Assembly: GCA_002371785.1 (NCBI GenBank)
Contig: DFGU01000068.1
Coordinates: forward strand, 1 to 6,488
Direction: 5' to 3'
Origin: Bacteroidales bacterium UBA3742
GTDB lineage: Bacteria > Bacteroidota > Bacteroidia > Bacteroidales > Paludibacteraceae
Length of the DNA: 6,488 nucleotides
Both the position numbers and the translations under genes were made by a program. Positions 1 through 5,884 of the stretch are shown here, piece by piece; position 1 is the first letter of the stretch; the number at the start of each line of letters is the position of its first letter. The notes beneath the pieces are model-generated. The model was not told the DNA's origin. It was given only the letters and a program-made list of their open reading frames with translations, and did no database searches.

Positions 1-311
1 TCGCTCAGTTCGACGGCAAACCACTGACCAAAGGTGGAACTCTCTTTGCGCAAATCGACAGCTACGTCGAGCACACGTCCGACGGTGCAGCAGACCAACT
101 TAGCCTGGCTATACGGAGGACGCTGGAAATGGAGGCCACGTACGACACCATAGCTGGAGCATGACTGGTTGTCCTGGACAAACTGAGCATCGATGCCGGC
201 TTCGCGGTAGCGCTGCTCGTTGTAGGTCTCGACAAAATAGCCACGAGCATCGGTAAACACGCGCGGTTCGATGACCAGCAGTCCCTCGATTGGAGTTTTA
301 ATAATGTTCAT
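1..311 (-). CDS. rfbC: dTDP-4-dehydrorhamnose 3,5-epimerase, N-terminal part (runs off left edge)
   Basis: This enzyme (RfbC/RmlC) epimerises C3 and C5 of dTDP-4-keto-6-deoxyglucose in the dTDP-L-rhamnose pathway, which supplies sugar for surface polysaccharide; it is cytosolic. Translation from the ATG at 311 gives 103 residues beginning MNIIKTPIEGLLVIEPRVF. Family signatures are clear: DARGYF at 21-26, the core VRGLHFQ at 57-63 with the expected catalytic His61, PP then QAKLV at 69-73, and GRVLDVAVDLR at 78-88 followed by S-T-F-G. Family members are usually about 180-190 residues, so a little over half is present and the rest lies beyond base 1. The gene sits 63 bp downstream of the DUF5686 gene on the same strand. 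No TAnnTTTG promoter is visible in that spacer, so cotranscription is likely. The spacer is a heptamer array ending four bases before the start codon. The family call is very secure; the left-side neighbours cannot be seen. Confidence 0.95.
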   Translation of the reverse strand, partial: MNIIKTPIEGLLVIEPRVFTDARGYFVETYNEQRYREAGIDAQFVQDNQSCSSYGVVRGLHFQRPPYSQAKLVCCTVGRVLDVAVDLRKESSTFGQWFAVELS

Positions 312-315
312 ATAT

Positions 316-371
316 CTTTTAGTTATCAGCCATCAGCCGTCAGCTTTCAGCTATCAGGCGTCAGCTTTCAG
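316..371 (-). repeat. Eight-copy imperfect tandem heptamer array (CTGANNN)
   Basis: Read on the minus strand, the spacer splits without gaps into eight 7-base units: CTGAAAG, CTGACGC, CTGATAG, CTGAAAG, CTGACGG, CTGATGG, CTGATAA and CTAAAAG. The first four bases are constant in seven units and differ by one base in the eighth; the last three vary. The array begins three bases after the TAA stop of the DUF5686 gene and ends four bases before the rfbC ATG, so it fills almost the whole 63-bp spacer. There is no inverted copy, hence no obvious hairpin and no terminator. Any transcript reading from the DUF5686 gene into rfbC would carry the array as the rfbC translation-initiation region. Function is unknown. 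Confidence 0.85.
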
Positions 372-374
372 TTG

Positions 375-3212
375 TTACATTGCGACACGCAAGGTGATAC
401 GTATACCGTTGCGTTGCCAGGGTCCCAGTTTCTGTCCGCCTGGGGCAGTGAGGTGGGTCAGACGGCGGACGTACTCGATACGTATCAACTTGAATATATT
501 CTCTATACCGGCCGTGATCTCCATATAGGGCATGTAGCTGTACTTGCCATCGGAGAAATCGGTTCGGGCCTGAACAGGCACAGCTGCCTCGCCCATAGAT
601 ACGGTGTAACTATAGGGCAGGTCGTAGAGGCCGTCGGTCTTGAACGGGTTGTTGCGATCGCCCAGGTAGCCGGCCAGCATATGATAGCTAAGGATACCGC
701 GGAGCTTGAGTTTGTTGAGTCCGGGTATGCGGTTGATGATCCATCCCTTGAGATAATAGGTCATATGGATAGATGCATAACGATCCATGAGGAACTCCAT
801 CGGTTGCATGAGGTTGAAAGCCTTGGGGTCCATGAGGATGGAGGTGTTGCTGGTGGGGATAAAGAGCTTGGTGAAAGGCACCTTGCTATTGGTAGCGATA
901 TAACCCACATCACCCGTCACGTCCAGGTGACCAAAAGCGGAGAGCCAGATACGTTTCTCGGCACTGAGCTGGATGCGATTGTAGAAGTACTTGTCTTCAA
1001 GGATGTAACCCATCTCATTAGTGAAACGGAAGACGGGAGCATCCTTCCACAGGTTGAAAGGCGACTCGATACCCTGACGGTCATTGTAGATATAGCCGCC
1101 GGGCGAGTAGCGGAGCTGGAAGGTCCACTGTGCATCGTGGTAGAACGGGCGCTCTATATAGCTGCCATCGTCCAGACGCTTCATATAGCGGAGCGTGAGG
1201 GGCGAACGGGCGGCGTTGGGGGCAGCCCATTGCGGGTTGCCGGCACCGAGGGAACCGTTAGGCTGGTTGTTCATAAAGTCGAACCAGGTGAGGATAGAGA
1301 ACTGGTTGGCCCACTCCTTCTCGTACTTCAGCCGGATACGACCGATATACTGCATGGGTTTGGGCGAGTAGTTGAACTTGATGGACATGAAGATATTGTC
1401 GCGGTCGAGGACGCGGTAGGTCTGACCGAGTTCCTCCAGGTCGTAACTGAGTTGGAGCGCGATATAGTGGCGCAGCGTCTCGTAGGGGAAGTACTCCTTC
1501 CTGTTGAACGAATAGAGAGCCGTGATGCTACCCTTGAAGCGCTGGTCGGTGAAGCCGTAGGCACCGTAGATATAGGTGTACCAGTGCGGGTTGAGGTTGG
1601 CGGTGGTCATACCGCCGATACGCAGACGACAGCCTTCCTGCTCGTTGTAGCAGAAGGTATTGAAGATAGGACCGAAATCCCACTTGCTGGAGTCGGCGTT
1701 GGCGGTGGTAGGTATAAACTCCTGGATGAGGATGTTGACCGTATTGACCAGGGCGTGGAACTTCGGTACGCTCATCAGTTCGCTCTGCAGGTTGCGAACG
1801 AGCAACTCTTTTTGCGTCAACTCGATCGGACGCATGGTATCCCAAGCCGTATCGGGCACTTTCTTCGCATCCTTGAGCGTCACCTCGTCTCCGGCCATAT
1901 AGAAGAGGCTGTCGGGAATGGGGACACCCACTTCGTAGTTACTGAAATGGCGGGTCTGGCGGGCGTAGATATTATGCTTAGATTTCTTGCGCACCGCAAA
2001 ACGCACGTGGGTATTCACTTCCTCGCTGGCCCACTTACCATCGGGCAATTGCCGGAAGGTCTCACGCACCGACATATGGCTGAGCCAGTTGAGGTTGATA
2101 TGCGGCGGTACGTTGATCTTGTAGCGCTTGAGGGCGTAGGTAGAGTCGGCAGCGATATAGAGGTGGCCGGTGAAGCCGAAGCTTTCGCTATTGACCGGCA
2201 CGAAGGCCAGATCAACGCACTTGGTACCCTCGATCAGGATGGTATCCATGATGTAGTAGTGGTAGAAGCTGACGGCCAGGGACGACGACAACGGACTGAC
2301 GAAGCGGTTGAGCATCAGGTTGATGTCGTTGGCAAAGATATCCATGGGCTGGAACATAGCCTGCAGGTTGCTGGACATCGTACCGTTGTCGAGCAGTTCG
2401 TCGAGGCCCTCCCAACGCTTGGCGTAGATAACCTTGCGCTCTTTGCGGGGGCTGGTCTGGACATACTCCTCGGCCATCGTCTCGCGAAGCGACATAGTGA
2501 GAATCGTGGTCTTGTTGGTATCGGCTACCTCCTCGTTGCGCACGATAACGATGCTGTCGATATTGACAATGGTAGTATCCTCGCCGATCTGGAGGCTATC
2601 GATATGGACGTGGCCGCTATCGATGACTAGGACTCCATCCTCGAAAGCCATGGTGTCGACGTAGTTCTCCAGGAACTTAAAGTCGCGCCAGAAAGCGTTC
2701 TTATCCAGGTTGTAGTCGAAGGGCTCGAGGGCCATGACCAGTTTCTCGTAACTCTGTACCTTGTAGGTATCGCCATGACCGACGCGGTTGCGATCCTTGT
2801 TAGCAATGACGTTTTTGATCAGGTCGACGGCCGGATTGCCCTTGCGGCGGTATTTCTCGCGCGACTTCTTGGGCGTTACGATCACGTCCTCCAGCTCCAT
2901 CGTCGAGGGTTCGAGGACCACAAATAGGTTGGTGGTTCGGCCGGGCTTGACGGTCATCACCTTGGTCTTATAGCCCAGCATGCGGAAGCAGATGGTGATC
3001 AGGTCACGCTCGTTCTGAATCTCGAACTTACCGTTCATGTCGCTGGTGGTACCGATCTGGGTGCCCTCGAAATAGATCTGGGTAAATGGCAGCACCTCGC
3101 CGGTGCCAGCCTCGACCACCTTGCCGGTGACGCGCGTCACTCCCGCAGCTGCCAAACTCATCGAGATCAGCAGCATCCACAACATGCATATATATCGTAC
3201 GCTCTTGCGCAT
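375..3212 (-). CDS. DUF5686-type outer-membrane beta-barrel protein with N-terminal carboxypeptidase-regulatory-like domain
   Basis: The 945-residue product starts with a signal peptide (positive MRKSVR, hydrophobic 8-22, cleavage likely after AAA at 21-23). Residues about 26-103 form a carboxypeptidase D regulatory-like beta-sandwich: VTGKVVEAGTGEVLPFTQIY, then GTTSDMNGKF and an LGYKTK strand. TonB-dependent receptors and related Bacteroidetes outer-membrane proteins share this domain. LEDVIVTPKK at 107-116 links to the DUF5686 body, followed by a barrel-like C-terminal half from about 510 with alternating aromatic strands such as HWYTYIYGAYGF (543-554). There is no plug-and-TonB-box arrangement, so it is not a classic SusC protein. 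The biochemical role of DUF5686 proteins is not established to my knowledge. Residues 190-240 (Asp/Ile/Val-rich, with two IDS motifs) look like an insertion, and 945 residues seems long for the family. The last residue is Met rather than the usual aromatic. The ATG at 3212 is supported by the signal peptide and a promoter about 27 bases upstream. A divergent methyltransferase gene lies upstream and rfbC downstream. Confidence 0.9.
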   Translation of the reverse strand: MRKSVRYICMLWMLLISMSLAAAGVTRVTGKVVEAGTGEVLPFTQIYFEGTQIGTTSDMNGKFEIQNERDLITICFRMLGYKTKVMTVKPGRTTNLFVVLEPSTMELEDVIVTPKKSREKYRRKGNPAVDLIKNVIANKDRNRVGHGDTYKVQSYEKLVMALEPFDYNLDKNAFWRDFKFLENYVDTMAFEDGVLVIDSGHVHIDSLQIGEDTTIVNIDSIVIVRNEEVADTNKTTILTMSLRETMAEEYVQTSPRKERKVIYAKRWEGLDELLDNGTMSSNLQAMFQPMDIFANDINLMLNRFVSPLSSSLAVSFYHYYIMDTILIEGTKCVDLAFVPVNSESFGFTGHLYIAADSTYALKRYKINVPPHINLNWLSHMSVRETFRQLPDGKWASEEVNTHVRFAVRKKSKHNIYARQTRHFSNYEVGVPIPDSLFYMAGDEVTLKDAKKVPDTAWDTMRPIELTQKELLVRNLQSELMSVPKFHALVNTVNILIQEFIPTTANADSSKWDFGPIFNTFCYNEQEGCRLRIGGMTTANLNPHWYTYIYGAYGFTDQRFKGSITALYSFNRKEYFPYETLRHYIALQLSYDLEELGQTYRVLDRDNIFMSIKFNYSPKPMQYIGRIRLKYEKEWANQFSILTWFDFMNNQPNGSLGAGNPQWAAPNAARSPLTLRYMKRLDDGSYIERPFYHDAQWTFQLRYSPGGYIYNDRQGIESPFNLWKDAPVFRFTNEMGYILEDKYFYNRIQLSAEKRIWLSAFGHLDVTGDVGYIATNSKVPFTKLFIPTSNTSILMDPKAFNLMQPMEFLMDRYASIHMTYYLKGWIINRIPGLNKLKLRGILSYHMLAGYLGDRNNPFKTDGLYDLPYSYTVSMGEAAVPVQARTDFSDGKYSYMPYMEITAGIENIFKLIRIEYVRRLTHLTAPGGQKLGPWQRNGIRITLRVAM

Positions 3213-3238
3213 AATGATTCAGTTTACAAAAAACCGTG

Positions 3239-3269
3239 CAAAATTACAAAAAATATTCCATATACGCAA
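3239..3269 (-). promoter_or_regulatory. Bacteroidetes-type promoter for the DUF5686 gene
   Basis: On the minus strand a perfect -7 box, TAATTTTG (TAnnTTTG), occupies 3246-3239. A -33 TTG lies at 3269-3267 within ACTTG, with a 20-base spacer, matching the usual 19-21. Transcription would start near 3232-3236, giving a leader of about 20-25 bases before the ATG at 3212. The leader shows no Shine-Dalgarno sequence, as is normal in this phylum. The call rests on consensus match and position only. Confidence 0.7.
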
Positions 3270-3312
3270 GTACGCGCGACATTTTTTCAGAAAAACACCC
3301 CGAAAAGGCGGC

Positions 3313-3357
3313 AAAAAGCGAAAAAAATCGCCTTTCGCCTTTCGCCTTTCGCTTTTT
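3313..3357. repeat. 11-bp inverted repeat upstream of the methyltransferase promoter
   Basis: AAAAAGCGAAA (3313-3323) and TTTCGCTTTTT (3347-3357) are perfect reverse complements, separated by 23 bases that contain most of a heptamer array. The right arm runs into a nine-T tract (3353-3361). It resembles a terminator only superficially: the stem is A/T-rich and no plus-strand gene lies upstream. It is more likely upstream promoter DNA, a protein-binding dyad, or chance in an A/T-tract-rich spacer. Confidence 0.45.
3330..3350 (+). repeat. Three-copy tandem heptamer GCCTTTC
   Basis: Three exact head-to-tail copies of GCCTTTC occupy 3330-3336, 3337-3343 and 3344-3350, with two more matching bases (GC) before a nine-T tract. 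The preceding TC also fits the pattern. The array overlaps the position expected for the -33 element of the methyltransferase promoter, so a change in copy number could alter promoter spacing or upstream contacts. It shares its 7-base period, and a GAAAG core on the minus strand, with the array upstream of rfbC. Confidence 0.8.
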
Positions 3358-3370
3358 TTTTGTACCTTTG
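3340..3370 (+). promoter_or_regulatory. Bacteroidetes-type promoter for the rRNA methyltransferase gene
   Basis: The -7 box TACCTTTG at 3363-3370 fits TAnnTTTG exactly. The best -33 candidate is TTTC(G) at 3340-3343, a one-base departure from TTTG, 19 bases upstream and inside the heptamer array. The T tract at 3353-3361 fills the spacer. Transcription would begin near 3373-3377, leaving a short leader of about 17-21 bases before the ATG at 3394. The -7 box is convincing; the -33 assignment is weaker. Confidence 0.65.
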
Positions 3371-3371
3371 C

Positions 3372-3393
3372 ACCAAATTTGGGATAATTTGGT
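3372..3393 (+). promoter_or_regulatory. Dyad abutting the methyltransferase start codon
   Basis: ACCAAATT (3372-3379) and AATTTGGT (3386-3393) are perfect 8-bp inverted arms around a six-base TGGGAT loop, and the right arm ends at the base before the ATG. The left half also contains a 10-bp palindrome, CCAAATTTGG (3373-3382). The predicted transcription start falls inside the left arm, so a repressor operator is as plausible as an mRNA hairpin. The structure is seen directly; a regulatory role is inference. Confidence 0.4.
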
Positions 3394-4743
3394 ATGTTGC
3401 CTTTGGATTTCACGGATAGTATGCGTCAGCAGTTGGGCGCGGAGGCGGACGATTTGTTTCGTTCGCTCCAGGCCGAGCCGTCGTGTAGTATCCGGCTGAA
3501 CGACAAGATCGACGTACTGACCTTTGACTGCGACACGGACGAAGTACCCTGGCATATCGACGGGTACTACCTGTCGGAGCGTCCGCAGTTCACGTTGGAT
3601 CCCCTCTTCCATGCCGGTTGCTACTACGTTCAGGAAGCCAGTTCGATGTTTATCGAGCAGGCCTTGGAGCAGTACGTGCAGCCCGAGTCGGTGGTGCTGG
3701 ACCTGTGTGCGGCACCGGGCGGCAAATCGACGTTGATCAGTCAGTATTTGGGCGAGCAGGGCTTGCTGCTGGCCAATGAGGTGGTGCGTCAGCGCGTGTT
3801 TATCCTCTCAGAGAACATCCAGAAATGGGGCAATGGTAATACCATTGTGACCCACAACGCACCTTCGGAGTTTGGCGAGAAATGTCGGAATTTGTTCGAC
3901 TGCATACTGGTGGACGCACCGTGCTCGGGTGAGGGCATGTTCCGCAAGGACATGCAGGCACGCGAGGAATGGAGCCTAAAGCAAGTGCAACTATGCGCCG
4001 AGCGTCAGCGTAGCATCTTGATGGACGTATGGGACGCCCTGAAGCCGGGCGGCGTGCTGATCTACTCGACCTGCACGTTTAATCGGCAAGAGAACGAGCA
4101 GAACGTACAATGGCTTTGCGAATGTTTGGGGGCAGATATCCTGCCGCTGGACTACGACCCCTCGTGGGGAATACAGGAGGGACATGGCGGCATCGGGTAT
4201 CATTTCTACCCTCACTTGACGCGTGGCGAGGGCTTCTATGTATGCTGCCTGAGAAAGCACCAAGAGGACTTTGCGCCATTCCGCGTTAAAGCGCCGAAGA
4301 AGCCGACACCCGCACCACTACATCCGGAGTATATCCAGGAGATGCAGAAATGGCTGCAGCACCCGGAACGTTGGGCTATACGCCTGACCGACCGGTTTGC
4401 GACAGCCTATCCGGCTAAGTATAAGGAACTGATAGACTATCTATATACCTTCCTAACCTGCATCTCTTGCGGATTCGGGCTGGGCGAGGAACGAGGCAAA
4501 GGTATCGCTCCACAGCATAGTCTGAGTATGCTAAAGGACCTGAAGCGCGAGGCTTTTCATGCCGTACCGCTAAACCACGAGCAGGCACTCAGTTATCTCA
4601 GGACCGAGGCTTTGAGCCTCGAGAATGTCCCCCTCGGAATGCTCCTTTTGACTTACGAGGGTGTCCCCCTCGGTTTCGCGAAGAATGTCGGGAACCGCCA
4701 GAACAACCTCTACCCGAACGAATGGCGTATACGTCATCTGTAG
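3394..4743 (+). CDS. NOL1/NOP2/Sun-family rRNA cytosine-C5 methyltransferase (RsmF-like)
   Basis: The 449-residue enzyme is predicted to transfer a methyl group from S-adenosylmethionine to C5 of a cytosine in rRNA. By homology to RsmF the target would be in 16S rRNA, but the exact base cannot be read from sequence. After an N-terminal segment (about 1-95), the Rossmann catalytic domain shows SAM motif I VLDLCAAPGGKST (101-113), motif IV VDAPCSGEGMFRKD (173-186) with Cys177, and motif VI STCTFNRQENEQNV (225-238) with Cys227. The latter two cysteines are the expected release residue and nucleophile. The C-terminal third, ending in repeated VPLG segments (412-415, 424-427) and NVGNRQNNLYPNEWRIR, resembles the RNA-binding, PUA-like end of RsmF proteins. 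Length is normal. The start at 3394 fits the promoter and short leader; the next ATG (3421) would drop nine residues. The last 48 codons overlap the convergent helicase gene, and codon use shifts there. Confidence 0.93.
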   Translation: MLPLDFTDSMRQQLGAEADDLFRSLQAEPSCSIRLNDKIDVLTFDCDTDEVPWHIDGYYLSERPQFTLDPLFHAGCYYVQEASSMFIEQALEQYVQPESVVLDLCAAPGGKSTLISQYLGEQGLLLANEVVRQRVFILSENIQKWGNGNTIVTHNAPSEFGEKCRNLFDCILVDAPCSGEGMFRKDMQAREEWSLKQVQLCAERQRSILMDVWDALKPGGVLIYSTCTFNRQENEQNVQWLCECLGADILPLDYDPSWGIQEGHGGIGYHFYPHLTRGEGFYVCCLRKHQEDFAPFRVKAPKKPTPAPLHPEYIQEMQKWLQHPERWAIRLTDRFATAYPAKYKELIDYLYTFLTCISCGFGLGEERGKGIAPQHSLSMLKDLKREAFHAVPLNHEQALSYLRTEALSLENVPLGMLLLTYEGVPLGFAKNVGNRQNNLYPNEWRIRHL

Positions 4744-5884
4744 GCGCGTCGCCCAGTTGGTTGGGCAGGGCCAGCCGTTCGATATCTTTCTTCAAGAATT
4801 GCTCTATACGATGCCAATAGCGGGCATCCTCCGGCGACACCAGCGTGATCGCCTCGCCGCTGTTTTCCGCGCGAGCCGTACGGCCGATACGATGAACATA
4901 GTCCTCGGGATCATGGGGTACGTCGTAGTTGATGACGAGCGGTACGTCGGTGACGTCGATGCCGCGTGAGACGACATCGGTAGCTACGAGAACGTCCACC
5001 TTGCCGTTACGGAAATCGAGCATGACCTGGTCGCGCTCGGATTGCTCGAGGTCGCTATGCATAGCGCGAGCATCAATGCGGAGCGTGCGGAGGGTACGGG
5101 TCAGGTCTTTGACGCGCTGCTTCTTGCCAGCAAAGATGATGACTTTCTTGAGGTTACGACCTGCAAGTGCCAACTGAACGAAGCCGGGTTTCTGAGCCTC
5201 GAAGAGTCGTGCACACATCTGGTGGATGGTTTCCGGCGGACGCGATACGGCTATCTGCACCTCAACAGGGTTGTGCATGATAGCCTTGGCCATCTGACGT
5301 ATCTTAGACGGCATGGTGGCCGAGAACATAATGGTCTGTCGGTTCTTTGGTAGGCGGCGGACGATGGTCATGATATCGTCGTAGAAGCCCATGTCGAGCA
5401 TGCGATCAGCCTCGTCGAGTATGAAGTACTTGACGCCGGAGAAATCGACGTTGTAGATATTCATCTGGGCCAGGAGTCGTCCCGGCGTAGCGATGACGAT
5501 GTCGGCACCTTTCTGGAGTCCGCTTACCTGGTTGCCCCAAGCACCGTTGTCCTTGCCGCCGTAGATAGCCACGCTGGAGAAGGGCACGTAGAAGCCGAAG
5601 CCTTCCATCTGTTGGTCAATCTGCTGGGCCAGTTCGCGCGTGGGCGCCATGATGATAGCGTTCAGACGGTCGGGGTCGTGATCGTCGTAGGCCAGGTTGG
5701 TCAAAAGCGGCAGGATATAGGCAGCCGTCTTGCCTGTGCCGGTCTGGGCACAGGATATGACGTCGCGGCCGTCAAGGATGACCGGAATGGTCTCCTCTTG
5801 CACGGGCGTACATTCATCGAAGTGCATGTCCCACAGGGCATCCAGTACTTCGTCCGATAATGGCAACTCGTCAAAATGCATCAT
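4598..5884 (-). CDS. DEAD-box ATP-dependent RNA helicase (RhlE-like) with Arg/Gly/Ser-rich tail
   Basis: This cytosolic ATP-dependent RNA unwinding enzyme has 428 residues from the ATG at 5884. All core motifs are present: Q motif FDECTPVQ (22-29), motif I AQTGTGKT (46-53), Ia PTRELAQQ (81-88), GG (109-110), Ib TPGRL (133-137), II DEAD (157-160), III SAT (188-190), V VATDVVSRGID (300-310) and VI HRIGRTAR (331-338). After the core, from about 389, comes a basic tail of 40 residues, 28 of them Arg, Gly or Ser, with RGGH at 405-408 and 417-420. Such tails commonly bind RNA. The open frame reaches a TTG at 5890, but the ATG at 5884 overlaps the upstream stop as ATGA and is the better start; ATG 5881 is an alternative. 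The last 48 codons overlap the convergent methyltransferase gene. RhlE-like is a family-level guess; processes such as ribosome assembly, cold adaptation or RNA decay are possible. Confidence 0.93.
   Translation of the reverse strand: MMHFDELPLSDEVLDALWDMHFDECTPVQEETIPVILDGRDVISCAQTGTGKTAAYILPLLTNLAYDDHDPDRLNAIIMAPTRELAQQIDQQMEGFGFYVPFSSVAIYGGKDNGAWGNQVSGLQKGADIVIATPGRLLAQMNIYNVDFSGVKYFILDEADRMLDMGFYDDIMTIVRRLPKNRQTIMFSATMPSKIRQMAKAIMHNPVEVQIAVSRPPETIHQMCARLFEAQKPGFVQLALAGRNLKKVIIFAGKKQRVKDLTRTLRTLRIDARAMHSDLEQSERDQVMLDFRNGKVDVLVATDVVSRGIDVTDVPLVINYDVPHDPEDYVHRIGRTARAENSGEAITLVSPEDARYWHRIEQFLKKDIERLALPNQLGDAPTDDVYAIRSGRGCSGGSRHSSRNRGGHPRKSKGAFRGGHSRGSKPRS
4605..4621. other. 7-bp stem, 3-base loop hairpin inside the convergent overlap
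   Basis: CGAGGCT (4605-4611) and AGCCTCG (4615-4621) are perfect inverted arms around TTG. The hairpin lies five bases before the helicase stop codon and is coding on both strands. No T tract follows on either side, so it is not a canonical intrinsic terminator. No other terminator-like structure is visible near the two convergent ends, so it could slow or protect transcript ends, or be incidental. Confidence 0.4.
4626..4673. repeat. 12-bp direct repeat, 36 bases apart, coding on both strands
   Basis: TGTCCCCCTCGG occurs exactly at 4626-4637 and 4662-4673. The offset is 12 codons in both overlapping genes. On the plus strand each copy encodes the VPLG of the methyltransferase C-terminus; on the minus strand each encodes RGGH in the helicase tail. 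The repeat thus gives a repeated tetrapeptide in both proteins. Confidence 0.85.

Noticed and set aside
62..250. A 62-codon minus-strand frame within rfbC
   Set aside because: It is Ser/Ala-rich and out of frame with the clear RmlC signatures on the same strand.
316..371. Heptamer array as a CRISPR array or attachment site
   Set aside because: Units are 7 bases with no spacers, there are no cas genes, and no integrase or duplicated flank is present.
372..2630. A 752-codon open frame on the plus strand, antisense to the DUF5686 gene
   Set aside because: It is codon-register aligned with the real gene, so its stops correspond only to TTA, CTA and TCA codons in the sense strand, which this gene largely avoids. 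The product has no signal peptide or recognisable domain, while the minus-strand product has clear ones. It is a shadow of codon bias.
3313..3361. Inverted repeat followed by nine T residues as a rho-independent terminator
   Set aside because: The stem is A/T-rich with a 23-base loop, no plus-strand gene lies upstream, and the tract lies inside the methyltransferase promoter spacer.
3103..3612. Small overlapping frames across the divergent intergenic region (both strands)
   Set aside because: They run through both promoters and the heptamer array, are low-complexity (Phe/Ser/Arg or Lys-rich), and overlap the starts of two well-supported genes.
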